Assembly (NCBI GenBank): GCA_002205965.3
Contig: NADL03000517.1
Span: forward strand, 1 to 64,000
Origin: Kappaphycus alvarezii
Taxonomy: Eukaryota; Rhodophyta; Florideophyceae; Gigartinales; Solieriaceae
Length of the DNA stretch: 64,000 nt
Direction: 5' to 3'
Position numbers and translations under genes: made by a program. Below, in pieces: positions 28,790 through 40,606 of this stretch. Every line of letters starts with the position of its first letter. The first letter of the stretch is position 1. Under the pieces are notes generated by a model, which was not told the origin of the DNA, ran no database searches, and saw only the letters and a list, made by a program, of their open reading frames with translations.

Positions 28790-29383
28790 CCTCTCAAATC
28801 AAGGGGAGTGTTATAGAAGAAAGCCTATCAAGTATGTACAAGTGACCCAATTTAGTGAGGCACTTTAGTCCCCTCGTCACTGTGATGATAGACATCTCCC
28901 AGGATACACGAGACACCTTAGCCTACATGTAATTAAGTCTCTCATCCGTTTCCGTAGGTACCATCGGATGAAGAAAATTACAACTATCATTAGATATTAC
29001 ATTTTCGTCATCCATGGCCCTACACACGGCTTGTATTTCAGACCACAGACAAGGGATTACGCCAAACTAGCGGGGGCTTCCATGGAATTTTTTGAAAAGG
29101 GAGGCCAGTCTTCTACAGTACGAACGACATACTACTGTAAAAGTGACGGGGAACTTTTTGGGTTTTGTTAAAGCATAGGATATGTGGTCGGTTTCATCCA
29201 CTGTACAATGAACCCATATATCTCCCTTAAACCCTTTCCCCCTCCCCCCTTAACTTCCCTTCTTCACTCTTCATTCTGCCACGCTCTGCGCCTGCGCCGC
29301 ATTAGGCGCGGGAACCGGGCACTTTTCTCCTAGCACATCTTTCGGATTGCGCTGTAACATCTACAGGCCTCTATTCGCATCGG
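28790..29383. other. Unassigned region after the inverted repeat
   Basis: No supported gene. A short ORF at 28968-29171 has no recognisable domain. The composition shifts to AT-rich from here on. Confidence 0.35.
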
Positions 29384-29830
29384 CTAGTGTCTATTGGACC
29401 GTTGTCCTCATATGAGGACAACTTTTAGCCCTTTTTTTCAATACAAATTTTTTTCACCTCAGCGCATTTCTTTTCCCTCCGCATTAGTTCGTGAGTGTAG
29501 ATTGCCGATCAAAACAAACTTTTCAAGATTGTTGACCCTGGTGAAGGCTAGAGCAGTTTTCCCTCACCAGCTTCCACTCTTCGCAAGAAGTTGTGAAAAC
29601 GGATTCATTTTGGAAGGAAATATAGTTCGTATTATGTTGGGGGGTATTAGAAACGAGGGGACATGTACAGTAAAAATTACTATACTGTAACTTAACAAAA
29701 AAAACCTTTTTTGCAGTAAAAATTTCAGGCTTCCGAAATATTTACTGTTCCAAAATGTAACGGAAACGGTCCTCATATGAGGACAATGTGTGCCTCATAT
29801 GAGGACAGGGCATGGTCGTATAGACACTAG
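29384..29830. mobile_element. MITE-like element with TCCTCATATGAGGA palindromes
   Basis: The ends form imperfect inverted repeats of about 30 bp: CTAGTGTCTATTGGACC at 29384 and the reverse complement of CTAGTGTCTATACGACC ending at 29830. CTAG lies at both outer edges and may be a target duplication. Inside are a perfect 20-bp palindrome TTGTCCTCATATGAGGACAA (29402-29421), a 16-bp copy (29769-29784) and a 12-bp copy (29793-29804). The 447-bp element has no gene. A related decayed copy is near 53.9-54.3 kb. Confidence 0.6.
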
Positions 29831-29860
29831 GGACTAACGCTCGGACCGGACAGTACTGTT

Positions 29861-30047
29861 AAAAATGGGTAACATACACCTAGACGAATCGGACATGCCT
29901 AGGACCGAAAGGGTCCCACCTACGAGTCGCAGACCAGAGGGCACTTTTTTCATCTCAATCCAATTAAATCTCTTTAAAATGGGTACTATTCACCTAGACT
30001 TATCGTACATGGACTCGAGGATCCAAACGGTCCTATCCACGACTACA
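29861..30047. repeat. Diverged tandem duplication, period about 115 bp
   Basis: AAAATGGGTAACATACACCTAGACGAATCGG.. (29861-29932) recurs as AAAATGGGTACTATTCACCTAGACTTATCG.. (29975-30047), including the later CATG, GGATCCAAACGGTCC-like and ACGAGTCG/ACGACTA segments. No coding potential was seen. Confidence 0.6.
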
Positions 30048-30099
30048 GGACCTACAACTTACGGACCGTATGGTCAAGTTCGATTTTAACTTGTTATCC

Positions 30100-31430
30100 A
30101 CACAGTTCATGACAAGTACGAGGTCAGCAACAGGTGATCCCATTTCAATGAATTGTTGAAACCATCCTAGAGGGAATCCCAAATACCGTTAAATGTCTCA
30201 AGAATGGATATAGGTCACCCTCCATAATCTAAATTATAGTAGTTGTAAATTGAGCGAACTCTTGTAGCCACACAAAAATCCTTAGCCGAAAGTGAGGCGG
30301 GGTTCGAACTTCACATAAAAAATATTATCGATTTCGAAGTGTACCTAAATAGAATGCACCGAAATCCGAAGTATGCAAACGGAAAAGCACCAAAATATGA
30401 AGTATCGATAACTCAGCTTTGCTGCATTCGACTTTGAAAAATAACACCAAAATAGTCCAAAATAATAAAAAAATCAACACACGTGATGTGGCATATATTG
30501 ACGAAATTACAGGTAGCTGATAGGAGCGTTCAGATTTAGCGCGTCACTGACGTTGTGAGACAAGAAACTAAGCATCCAGAAGCTATTTATAATATACAAA
30601 TAGTCAACATGTCAATTATATTTACATGCCGTGATAGTAGTACTAAAGTCTTGTTCAGTCGTCAAGACAGGTAGATGCTTTGGATTTCAAGCTGCAGCTT
30701 CAACTAAAGGCTAAAATTCTGCAATATACTACGTCTAGCAAGAAGTTAAAGCGGCCATCCCCTAAAAAACAGAGAATATGTAATAAATCATTTCAGTGAA
30801 GGAACAGATCCAACCTGTTCTCTGCATTTGGGTGATTTGTTTCTTTGATAATAGCACTAAACTAATAGTGTGGAAAATAACCGGGCCGCTTCGCTGGAAT
30901 GCACGACGCTCAATAAGTAAAGAAACTGCGGTCTACAAGATTGTCGTTGTTTAGCGTTCCCCCATAGAACTTCGCGGATTTCTAGGGAACAGGCACTGAA
31001 AATATAGTATTTTTAAATACAAATCCAGAGTTCTTAAAAATTCTGCAGTATACCTCCCGAAGCAACGTTTCTACTGCAGTCGTCATGGGTAGTTGGTAAT
31101 GACCCCTATAAATGCAATAAATGCTATGTCTTTAACCAGATTTATTACGAACAGATTTTGTCAACCGCCGCATCTCCCTTCTCACCATCAAGGATGCCAC
31201 TGCTCTCGATATGTATAGATAATGATCCCACATTCCTTCTCACACACTCCGTCTCCTTTCCTCTATCCCAGGTTCCAAGCGCTCCTGTCACCATCCCGGA
31301 TGATGGTAGGAGTGTTTGGAAGAGCATTGTGGGGGGGCCCACAATGCCCATCCTTTACACGTGTTTAAAAAGTGCTTTTTGTTAAAGAACTTCAAAAAAT
31401 AAGCACAGGTTCATCAATGATATGTCAGAT
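30100..31430. other. AT-rich intergenic DNA
   Basis: Nothing gene-like was seen. An imperfect hairpin, TTCCAAGCGCTCCTGTCACCATC against GATGGTAGGAGTGTTTGGAA, spans 31273-31322. Confidence 0.4.
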
Positions 31431-32530
31431 ATAGTCTAACATGCTCCCTCTTCCCCCCAACATCTTGCTCTACATCCCTCCCTCATACCGCCCATTCTTA
31501 CCTCCCTCCCGATCAACAAATATCCAAGAAACCTGAAACATGGTGTCTAAGCCTCACCTTATTTCTAGCCCATATCCAATCCCCGTATTCTCTACCGCGC
31601 TTCATTATCCTCCCCATTCCCAGCCACCGAAAAGTCAGGAAACCGGAAACCTATTCACAGAAATCCTTCCTTTCAGCAAGTGTTCCCCTTTCCACTCCCT
31701 TTCTCTCCCATATCCCACTTCCCCTAGACTTTCTACCCATCACTACCTCACCCCATCCACTAATTTCCCCCCATCCCGATGTAAGAACGATGTGAAAACC
31801 GCAAATCGAGTTACCCTCCATCCCTGCTTCCATCCCTCCCCCCATCCCTTACCGAATCCTCCTCCCCATCTCCTCCTCTCATTTTCCTCCCCATCCTACT
31901 CTTATCCCCGCCCAATAATCCTTTTCCCGCAAATCGTCACCCTCAATATCTCCATACCTTTACCACATCCTCCCCCCTATCTCACTCCGATTACCGCCCC
32001 TAATACACACCTACATCCTCCCTAGCCCCCCCTGCGTGGGTGGACCGCGTCTTTATGTCGAATTGAACAGAACATATGTAGCATGTCAATGCTACCTGTT
32101 AACATCAACAGAAGCTCCGGCTTCACCGCGAATTCACCACCCTCCGTCCCATCACCTCTGCTCGGTGCCCGCACTACTTATTCAGTTGATCTTTGCGTCA
32201 GAACTCACTCATCCCCCTTTCTCCCCAACTGCCCACCATGTAAAATCCCTACAGCCCCACTCCCCCAAACACCCTTCCTCCCAACACTGCTCTCACACGC
32301 TATATTACACACTATCACCTCCCTCCCTCCATTTCATACCCCCCCTCCCGCCAACTCGAGGTCCTACCTGGCGCCATCTGTGCCCTCATCCTCCTCCTCA
32401 CCGCTCTTCAAATCTCACCTCACGAATCCTCTGCGGCCACTGTGACGGCCGCGCCCTCTCCTTCTTCCGTTCCCTCCTCCCTTACACCCTCATCCTCATT
32501 CCCTTTCTCCCCTCCCTCACCGTTTAAAGA
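31431..32530. repeat. Pyrimidine-rich low-complexity tract
   Basis: About 1.1 kb in which the plus strand is strongly C+T-rich, with runs such as CCTCCCTCC and TCCCCATCC. The two plus-strand ORFs here (31540-32025, 32036-32527) are Pro/Ser/His-rich and follow from composition, so they are not called genes. Similar but inverted sequence lies at 35540-35910. Confidence 0.7.
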
Positions 32531-32737
32531 ACAGGAAACATGCTTGCTTCGTTTGGAAACAAAGACGCAGTTTTTGTCAAATCTGCTGAACAAATATGTA
32601 ATTGGTGGGTAACAGTACAAATTCTAGCTCTTTAATCAGTTACGCTCCTATGGTGGGGGTGTGCTACATCATAATTGCAATACAGGCATGCGGAAGAAAC
32701 ACACTCGACGCATTTATTGTTGCTATTGCATATTGTT

Positions 32738-34530
32738 CTACGTCAAGGGGCGAATGACAATAATGTGCTCTAACGTAGAAGTTGAGAGGCTTGTCCGCTC
32801 CCATGTCACAACTCTATTAACTGCGCTCAACACGCGTTCGCTAGAGCAGGATGTTACAAGCGTACCAAAGACTCTGCATTACACAGAGAACATTTTTGCA
32901 TAGGCACCTTTGTGTCGGTCCGAAAACCCAATTGCTGCGAAGGGATCTTTGAAAAACTCATTGCGATTAAGCCCCGAAGAGGCAAAATTAAGCGGATTTT
33001 ATTTCATCAGTTCGTCAGCTGGACTTACCGATGCCAAATAGGAGTCTGAATACGAAGCGAGATCAAAAGATTTCTTTACGGCTGCCATACGCGCATTAAA
33101 AGTTTAAAATATTCTATCGCTACCAACACCATCTACCAGGTTTGAGTTTCTTGCAGCAGTCGCCGGACTGTTTTATTCGATCAGATTCCTGCATATTCTC
33201 TCAGCCCTCTCCTTGTAACTCGATATTTTCTCAAGGTCAGAAAAAAATGAACTTCATGAAGAAATAGGTGGATGTAGCAGCTAAGGAGCCAAAAATCATG
33301 AACCCTCACTTTAGAGTCCAGCCATTCTTGCATCTTCATACACAATAGCTTTGAAAAAAGGGTTGGCCGGAGGCATCCGCGTTCAACAGGGAAAGAAAAC
33401 GTAACCACTATCCAAAACCCGTAAATATTCATCGAAACATCTTGGTAGCAAGCGTAGAGCCATATGCATCGTGGGGTAATTTGATGCCTCCAATCTAGAT
33501 TGGGGGTCCGCAAAAACATCCAGTGTACCGGCTACAGCTTCAAGCGCACAATATCCAGATACTTCTCCTTCTCCATTTCGTTGCGACAGCAGGCAGTAGA
33601 AGCCATTTTTGGCAGGCTTCGAGTCCTTCTGCTCGATTACCCCTCGACCATCTCAACAGCTTTGAGGAACCTCTGCACTACGGTGAATGTAGTCGCAAAT
33701 TTCGTCTCAATTTTCTATATGAGATTATTTACAGTACTCAATGAACCACTCAACCCTCCTTGTTTGAATATGCGCGCAATTGTTTCGACTCTTTGGATAT
33801 CTTCATAAACTCTGCGCAACTCCGGACTCTCGGCATCCTGAGAGCATTTAATAACACATTTCATCACTGTATTACGTTGATGGGACGCGCATCCTAGCCA
33901 TTTAGGACAATGACCAGCAATTCTTGCGCTCACCGAAGAACCAGCAACCATAGCCATCACAGATGCACAATCCGTGACCATAGTAAATTTAGCAGTGAGT
34001 TCATCAATACTGCATGGGTATGTGTCTCCAAGACCTTGATACAAAATACTGCAGATGTTTCGGCCGTACCGCTCTCAGTTTTCCCCTTCAACAAAATAGT
34101 TTGGCATACCATTTTAATTGGTGACTTCTCTGTAAAACTACGATTTTGGCCAATATCAAGGTTATGAACCGTGACATCCAAAAAATGGCGATCCTGAACC
34201 TTGAGACTTACACCGTCAACAGAAACCCTACCGCCACTTTTCATGATCGATTGAAGGTACTTATTTTTAACCTTTGACCTCACTTCAGATATCAGAGACT
34301 TGATTTCATTTCCAACGGCTTTTGCTGATGCAAACGAACTATAGATCAGTATGAAATCGTTTGATGGTACACTTTGTCCACTTTTGAACAGAGAATTTGC
34401 AAAGGCTCACATTCCTGGTTTATTTTCCGCAAATGATAGTGGGCGGTGGTCTCAAGCCATGGCCAAGGCTGCTGCCTTAGTAATTGATGACTTTACACCG
34501 GGTGATGGTGCCTTTGTTTGTTGTTCTGAA
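32738..34530 (-). pseudogene. hAT-family transposase, decayed
   Basis: Read on the minus strand from 34530. RPLSFAENKPGM and SGQSVPSNDF are followed by SVDGVSLKVQDRHFLDVTVH, the start of the catalytic domain. Next come VTDCASVMAMVAGS, WLGCASHQRNTVMK, ETKFATTFTVVQRFLKAVEM, and finally SERVLSAVNRVVTWERTSLS with TLEHIIVIRPL. The last is the hAT C-terminal dimerisation motif. A TAG stop at 32738-32740 ends the gene. Several frameshifts and stops are present. hAT enzymes cut and paste with 8-bp target duplications; I did not find the TIRs. Similarity to DUF659/Dimer_Tnp_hAT proteins is recalled, not searched. Confidence 0.8.
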
Positions 34531-34775
34531 ATATGACAATCAAACCTTCATTTTCCGCTAGAAGTAGTATTAAAACTCAATACAGCGTTGCGTAACCTAC
34601 ATACGTTAGTCATATCGAACTTGCACACAAGAAATCCGGCATTTACAATGGAATTGGCCTTACAAAACACGTAAAATAGCTTGTAATTTGATGACAGTAA
34701 ATTTTGAGTTTGATTGTACCGTTCAAACGGGATAAGCTCATAATCACATGGTTTTTCGACAATGTAAGTCACCTG

Positions 34776-35498
34776 TGATAGGGGTAAATCGGCGGGGGAA
34801 GAGATCTTCAGAACCAATTACCCTGAGAAGGAGGTGTTGCGAGCGACAAAAGTGCTACCGTGGTATTGTTGAACGAACAAAAGGGAGTGTATATAGAAGA
34901 GAGGTGAGAAAGCTACAAGCAAGTATAAAAGGGGCAGGGTCTACCACCGACGCACTGCGACTAGCGTAAGAAAAAGTTTTCTTGGGTCTGAAGTTGACTC
35001 TCAACTTCCTACTACTCGGGACTTGGCTTGAAGTTGTCTGCCAACTTGCTTCACCTCCACTAAAGGAAGCAGTTTACTCGGCTTATATAGACTTTTGGCT
35101 ACCCCAAAAGTCTCAAACAAGCATACTAATAACCACAAAAGGCATTCACGGTAATCGTGTGAACCAGAGAGACTATTAGGAGAAATTTCCTCTAGGTAAA
35201 TATCTAGGTGCCATACCCATGCCAGCTACCCATCGGCCAGGGGTGGGAATTGATGTGGCCATTGTATAGACCTTTCAGAGCTACTTGTAGTATCACCCAA
35301 AACCTGGAACTGTACTGACATCTACTATGACAGCGTGTCCTAAAATGAAAAAATCAACCGATGAATTTGCCACACTCACCCAAATTAAAAATATCTTGCA
35401 AATTCAAAAACTGTAAAAATATCTTCCCAATTCCGATACTGTATACAATCATGGTCCTCATCTATATTTTTTTTTCGTGTGCGAATTTGCGCACATCA
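34776..35498 (-). repeat. Solo LTR of family A with 5-bp target duplication
   Basis: This 723-bp sequence is the reverse complement of the family-A LTR, running TGATAGGGG..GCGCACATCA. ACCTG at 34771-34775 and at 35499-35503 is a perfect 5-bp target duplication. The internal region is gone, so the element was removed by LTR-LTR recombination after insertion. A few substitutions separate it from the LTRs at 2193 and 8986. Confidence 0.95.
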
Positions 35499-35539
35499 AC
35501 CTGCATTGTCTCATGAAGCATTTTCTCTTGTAGTGATAA

Positions 35540-35910
35540 TGCAGAAGGCAGCATGGCGAGGGATAACAGAGGGAATGTGCGGTATCGAATGGATAACTGG
35601 TGAACTGGAGGAAGAATGGACGGGGTGATGCAGGAGGGAAAAGGGGAGTAAATTAAACGTGTAGGGTGAGATCAGATGCGGGAGAAAGAAGAGTGGAAAA
35701 GTTAGGAGTGTTGGAAGGAAGGTGTAAAGTGATGAGAGAGATGGGGGGTATGAAGGATGAATTATCAAGGGAGGGAGTGAATTGAAGTAAATAGAGGGGG
35801 GAGGAGTGGCGATATAAGGGAGAGTGAATGGAGAGAAGAGGGAGGTTCCGTGGGTGATGAATTCAATAAATCTTGTGATTTTGACTCGAGGGAAAGGAGG
35901 CTGATACAAA
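35540..35910. repeat. Purine-rich tract
   Basis: The plus strand is G+A-rich. On the opposite strand it resembles the pyrimidine-rich tract at 31.4-32.5 kb, for example CATACCCCCCATCTCTCTC against CATACCCCCCCTCCCG. The minus-strand ORF here is compositional. Confidence 0.5.
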
Positions 35911-36462
35911 ATATGCTCCGGATCGAAGTGATTTGAGAACGAAGTGCCCCTTAGGTACTGTCATCAACAGCTTCAGCAAGTATTTTCCACTTTTTTGTGC
36001 TCACCCTGCTGAGTTTTTGATGTCCTGAATCAGGACAATAAGGAATGTTGATTGTATAAGGAGGTGGCTTAATAAATTAGTGATTGAATATAATAGTATC
36101 ATTTGAACTTAAACGAACAGATACTGTGACAGTAATGCTGTGGATCGGATGACCGTAGATGCAAAGAGTATCATGAAGTTTTAATTTCAGATCAATAATC
36201 TTGTAATCCCAGTCTATACCAATTCAAGAGGAATTAATACCCACATTAAGCCAGTAATCCTTAAATAAATACCCAAACTGAAACTATCCAGATAAAATCA
36301 AATTATGTACTTGAATCAATACACTCATGGACGTATAAATGTCCTGAACAGTGGAAAACACTGAGTTTTTATACTCAGGTACTAGATTGTCCGGTCAATG
36401 AAAGAGTTGGGATGGAGCCCAACCAATCCACAACCAGAACTGGTATGTGCTTGGTTTAATTT

Positions 36463-37440
36463 GTGTATAACCCGACAGATCCGAGTCCTACTAGGGGTGT
36501 GACCTTCTCAAGTGGCGATTTATCCCGCGCCAGGAAGGTTCTCACCCTCGACCAAGTACTGCAACGCTCAGTGCACCATACCGCACTCGACCCTGGCACT
36601 TCTCTCGCCAGCATGGGAGGATTCCTGAGACAAACGGTCCTGTTGGTAGTACCCAAGGAAGTTCTTCTGGAGCAATTGCCTTCGTCGCCGTCGCTTTCTG
36701 TAAGTATCGCGCTAACAGTGGAAAATTTTCACGCGATTACACCGATAACCCGCCTCGGTTGTGGTGGTGAATTTTTTCTTCCCCCAATTTTTCCAGGCAT
36801 CGCACTACTGGAACAACGCGCAAGAAAGCACTTTGCTGCTCTTCACTTGGTCATCTGTCTTCAGTCTGAAGGGAACGCAAGTAAGCCCAAGGTCAACAAT
36901 CTTTGTCTACCCATCCCTTCACGCCCGTCGTCTTCTGGTGATGAGCAACCATTATGTTCCCTCGAAGCCGACTCTATCACACACAAAAAGAAGACATCTG
37001 TGGGCAGGCGTCAGCTGGGCGCACGAGCGAGCCTAGTAAGAGCTCGGATTTTGCGACTTATTTGGACCTAGTGCTCATGGACTCAGCTCCGTGGGCTCTA
37101 AACAGGGAAAATCCCCAGGCCAAACCTCTATCCCTACCGAAACTCTCAAGCCCGTCACTACCTGGTGATGAGCAGCCCCTATCTGCCCTGGAAACCCCTA
37201 CTTTAAAAAAATACCCCCGAAGGCGTCTATGGGCAGACGTCAACTGGGAGCGCGGGTGAGTTTATTATGAGGACGGAGATAGCCACCTGCCTGGTTCTTA
37301 CGGTGCCGCACGAAACTATGCACCTCTGGATGCCTTTGACATGGATTGATTGCTCTGAATTCAACTCTGAAGACGGAGATGGCGTCGAGGATGTAGTCGA
37401 CCAAGCAGAGGAGCTTTACCTTGCTGATGCGGGGGTTGAG
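36463..37440 (+). pseudogene. Unrecognised coding-like block with internal duplication
   Basis: A GC-richer island with an ORF of 202 residues (36463-37071) starting MYNPTDPSPTRG. A segment reading SSSGDEQPLCSLEADS..RRQLGA (36925-37035) recurs about 225 bp downstream as SLPGDEQPLSALETPT..LWADVNWERG (37150-37258). Both belong to one duplicated DNA unit. An acidic ending EDGDGVEDVVDQAEELYL follows (37370-37440). A GTGAGT at 37255 could be a splice donor. No family is recognised, and it may be a decayed gene or a transposon remnant. Confidence 0.35.
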
Positions 37441-38179
37441 TAATTAGCGATGGTGAGTGCCGGTCTGGCGCACATGTTAACTCATGTTTACAACGTAGTC
37501 ACCATCTGGATAAATCAGGACCTTAGCCATACATATCTTTCACATGTAAACCACCCAAACATTTCCCCTGTACAATGAGCCCACTAGGTTTAAGCCAGCC
37601 CTGCAAGAAATTTTATTTAATGTAACACATTTATAACTTATTCAGCACAAAGCACTCTCAACGAAGCGCTTTCGACGCATCGTACGGTTTCGCAATTGGC
37701 TTGACAATGATACGATATCTACGCTCCGGTACAAATTCACTGGATACCAACCCACATATCTACCAAAGTAAATTAACCCCCCATTTACACTCTCAACGAA
37801 GTGGATATACATATATTATAACTAACCACATCTTCCAAAAATTAAAAAAAAACCCACAGTCCTACTCCGTTTAATCCGGAACGAACATCTGGCCTCACTT
37901 CATGAAATAGCCTACCTTTCCAAATATGAAAGTACCTAAACTTTTTACTCCCCTATTCCATGAGGCTCTTTCTAGCATACTTTCAAACTACGCGTTGCCG
38001 ATATTTTAGGATGAAAAATGGCTTTGTTCTTGCTTCGCATTTTCAAGATATTTGGGAGCTGCATAATGAAAAGGGGAGTTCACAGCAGAAAACGTACAGA
38101 AATTGGTTGGTAAAGACATTCAAAAATTTTACAGTTGACATCAACACGCAGCATCCACCATGTTCCAAAACTAGTTCCA

Positions 38180-38640
38180 CGCGCGGCTAGACGGCGATGA
38201 TCCTTTGTAACCACGGGCAATGGCGTAGGGTAAGGAAGCGAGGTGCGTTTCATGACCGGCAATTATGTGGTATGGGACACTGCACAACTCCTATCAACAT
38301 TTCCGGTAAAACGGAAATAAGACAAACTATAATTTTAATCGGAAGTGAAGTCTTAGTGCTTCAATCTGTTTCTTCCATAAATTGACTGCGAAAGTACTCC
38401 CGAACGCGTTCCCGGTTCATCTTTCTTCAGTATTAGTAGTAGTAAACTGCACCACTGGCCATCGTGGTACGACAGCCCCTGGTTGATTTGGGAATGATAA
38501 GAGATAGGCCGAAGTTGGTCGTATTGATGAAAAATTAAGGGAGTGCATGGGTTAGCTGATGTAGTGGCTTAAGGAAGGAGTGTTCGACTTGGATCGGAGA
38601 TCTTCCGAAATTTGACGAAAGCAAAACTCTTCCAGTGATA
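38180..38640 (-). pseudogene. Fragment related to the 46.0-46.6 kb coding block
   Basis: On the minus strand KMNRERVREYFRSQFMEETD aligns with KMDQERVREWFRRHCFEGAE of the block at 46.0-46.6 kb. The upstream sequence is also alignable for about 150 bp (CCACTACATCAGCTAACCC versus CTACCACATCAGCTCACCCC). The frame downstream is broken by stops. It is therefore a second, degraded member of a dispersed coding repeat of unknown function. Confidence 0.45.
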
Positions 38641-38649
38641 AGCCTGCTA

Positions 38650-40600
38650 TGAAACCGTAAAATGTTTCCGGGGCTCGGTTTATGGATCCCACACAACAAA
38701 GGAGACAGGTTCCAAATAAAGAGTAGTGGCCGCGTTGGCTTAAGAAGTCCCGTATAGTGAAGCAATTGGTTTTTAATGTAATTGATGATCAATAAAGACC
38801 TGTCTATTCCACTTTCTGTTTGCCTCCCTGCTAACTTTGCTGAATAGTCTACCAATTCTAATTGGAAATATGTGAAATGTCTTTAAATGCATTTTATTTT
38901 TAATTCTGGCGATTAATTGCGTTTTGATAAACGGAAATGCTTGCAAACAGTCGAATTTGTGGACATTCAATATGAATAGGATTTCGATACAAGCAAGCAG
39001 ACAAGCCATAATGTCTTTCAGATGAGTGGAGCAGGAACTTAGAATTGGTTTTGTTTTTTCGAAGTTGTTACCTTGTTACAACCCAAAAGTACTACGTAAG
39101 ACATAGCATTGTTATAAAGAAAGCATTACGTATGCGGAAACTAGTTAAGAAGTTTAACGTTGACTTTAATACGGGATATATCCAATTCCATTAAATGCAT
39201 ATATAACAGGTTGAATGAACCTGGCGCATGGTTATTGGGGTAGAAGTAACCAACGCATGAAACATGTCTATGTCTGCTAACTATAGCATAACGATGGGAT
39301 GAAAGGAGGTGAATGAGATATGACTTGAAAGAAGATAGGCAGATAATAAGGATGACAGAAGGGATTTCAACGAAAATAGGACGTGAAGGGTGAGATTGGT
39401 GTTGAACGCAAAGACGAGTACGTACCTAGGCTTTAAGTTTATGAGCTACCAGAATAAAACTATATATTGCTCGCTTATTCCTACCTGGGATTTTTGAAAA
39501 GGGATTGAACATGAGAATAATCCCGGCCTGCAGTACCTTTTTCGCCAATTTTGTAACAGACCCAGCCGGTGGATGTAGCCGGCCATCTACTTTATGTTGA
39601 GAAAAAGGAGCAGTGTAATCATGAAAACAGAATATTTACGCCGTAGTAGTTTATCGCTGTAATTATCGCAGCAACGTATGCCGAAGAACTTCATTGCATT
39701 CATGTCGAGTGTCCAGAGCAGTAGCTGACTATTTTGATGGCTAAGTGTCGACCAGTTGGTCCACATCGGCCATTTACACAGGTGTGCGGGACATTATAGC
39801 GTTCTACTACTTCAGTTGGTACAAGCGAGGATGATAAAAGAGAACGTAAGTGTATTTACGCAATTTAAAATTTGTGGAAGTTCATGAGTATTAAAGTTCT
39901 CATAGTCATAGTACCACCGCCGCCCTTTACGAAACTAGCCGTTTCTTACTGCCTCCGTAATGTATTTTGAAGAAGAGTACGATATTTGGAGTGCAATTTT
40001 TCTTCGCAGTTTCAGAACATGTCTCCTTCATTATATTGGCCCGAAGTTGTTCGTCGCCATGCTATGACTATACTGCGGAGTGTTAACATAAAAAAAGGGC
40101 TACGGGAGTGCCTAATAATCAACGGGAGCTGTTCCAAAATATATGGAGATGGAGTCTACTTAAGGGCTTTATGTGTTGTTTTAAGTGAAACTACAAAGAT
40201 TTAAAATGTATATGGTATAGAAACGACTTTGTTCGTTTACTTAGCGTGCGACGTTTGGCAAGAGTTCTACTCTACATTCTGCAGTGTTACTATTCAACTA
40301 AAAGAAGTATATTGAAAATGGACGACAAGTAAGTAAGAACTTCACATGCCTATTGCAAAGCTCCGGAGAGTACGCAACTTTATATATCCAATTTTTAACT
40401 CGTTCTTCTCCGCCCTTAATATCCCATACTTCTCATCTATCCCCCGTATGATGTTATCACCTCCTTCTCTCTGAACTTCTCAACTATTCCAGGGGACTCT
40501 CTTTTTCTATTCTCGGCTTCCCTTTAATGCAAAAAAGGCACTTGAATCGGTCTGCGATAGTTTTAATTGAAGACTCGAGCATGTACTCGAAAACGACTGG
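38650..40600. other. AT-rich intergenic DNA
   Basis: No supported gene or repeat. A weakly purine-rich stretch lies at 39300-39420 and a pyrimidine-rich one at 40395-40500. Confidence 0.35.
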
Positions 40601-40606
40601 CTGAAA

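Noticed and set aside
30285..30325. GGTTCGAAC resembling a tRNA T-arm
   Set aside because: The flanking bases do not form a T-stem, and no acceptor or anticodon arm could be placed around it.
31540..32527. Two plus-strand ORFs of 161 and 163 codons
   Set aside because: They follow from C+T-rich composition (Pro/Ser/His/Leu-rich). There is no domain, and similar ORFs arise in any long pyrimidine tract.
35511..35909. Minus-strand ORF of 132 codons
   Set aside because: Same compositional artefact on the complementary strand of a purine-rich tract.
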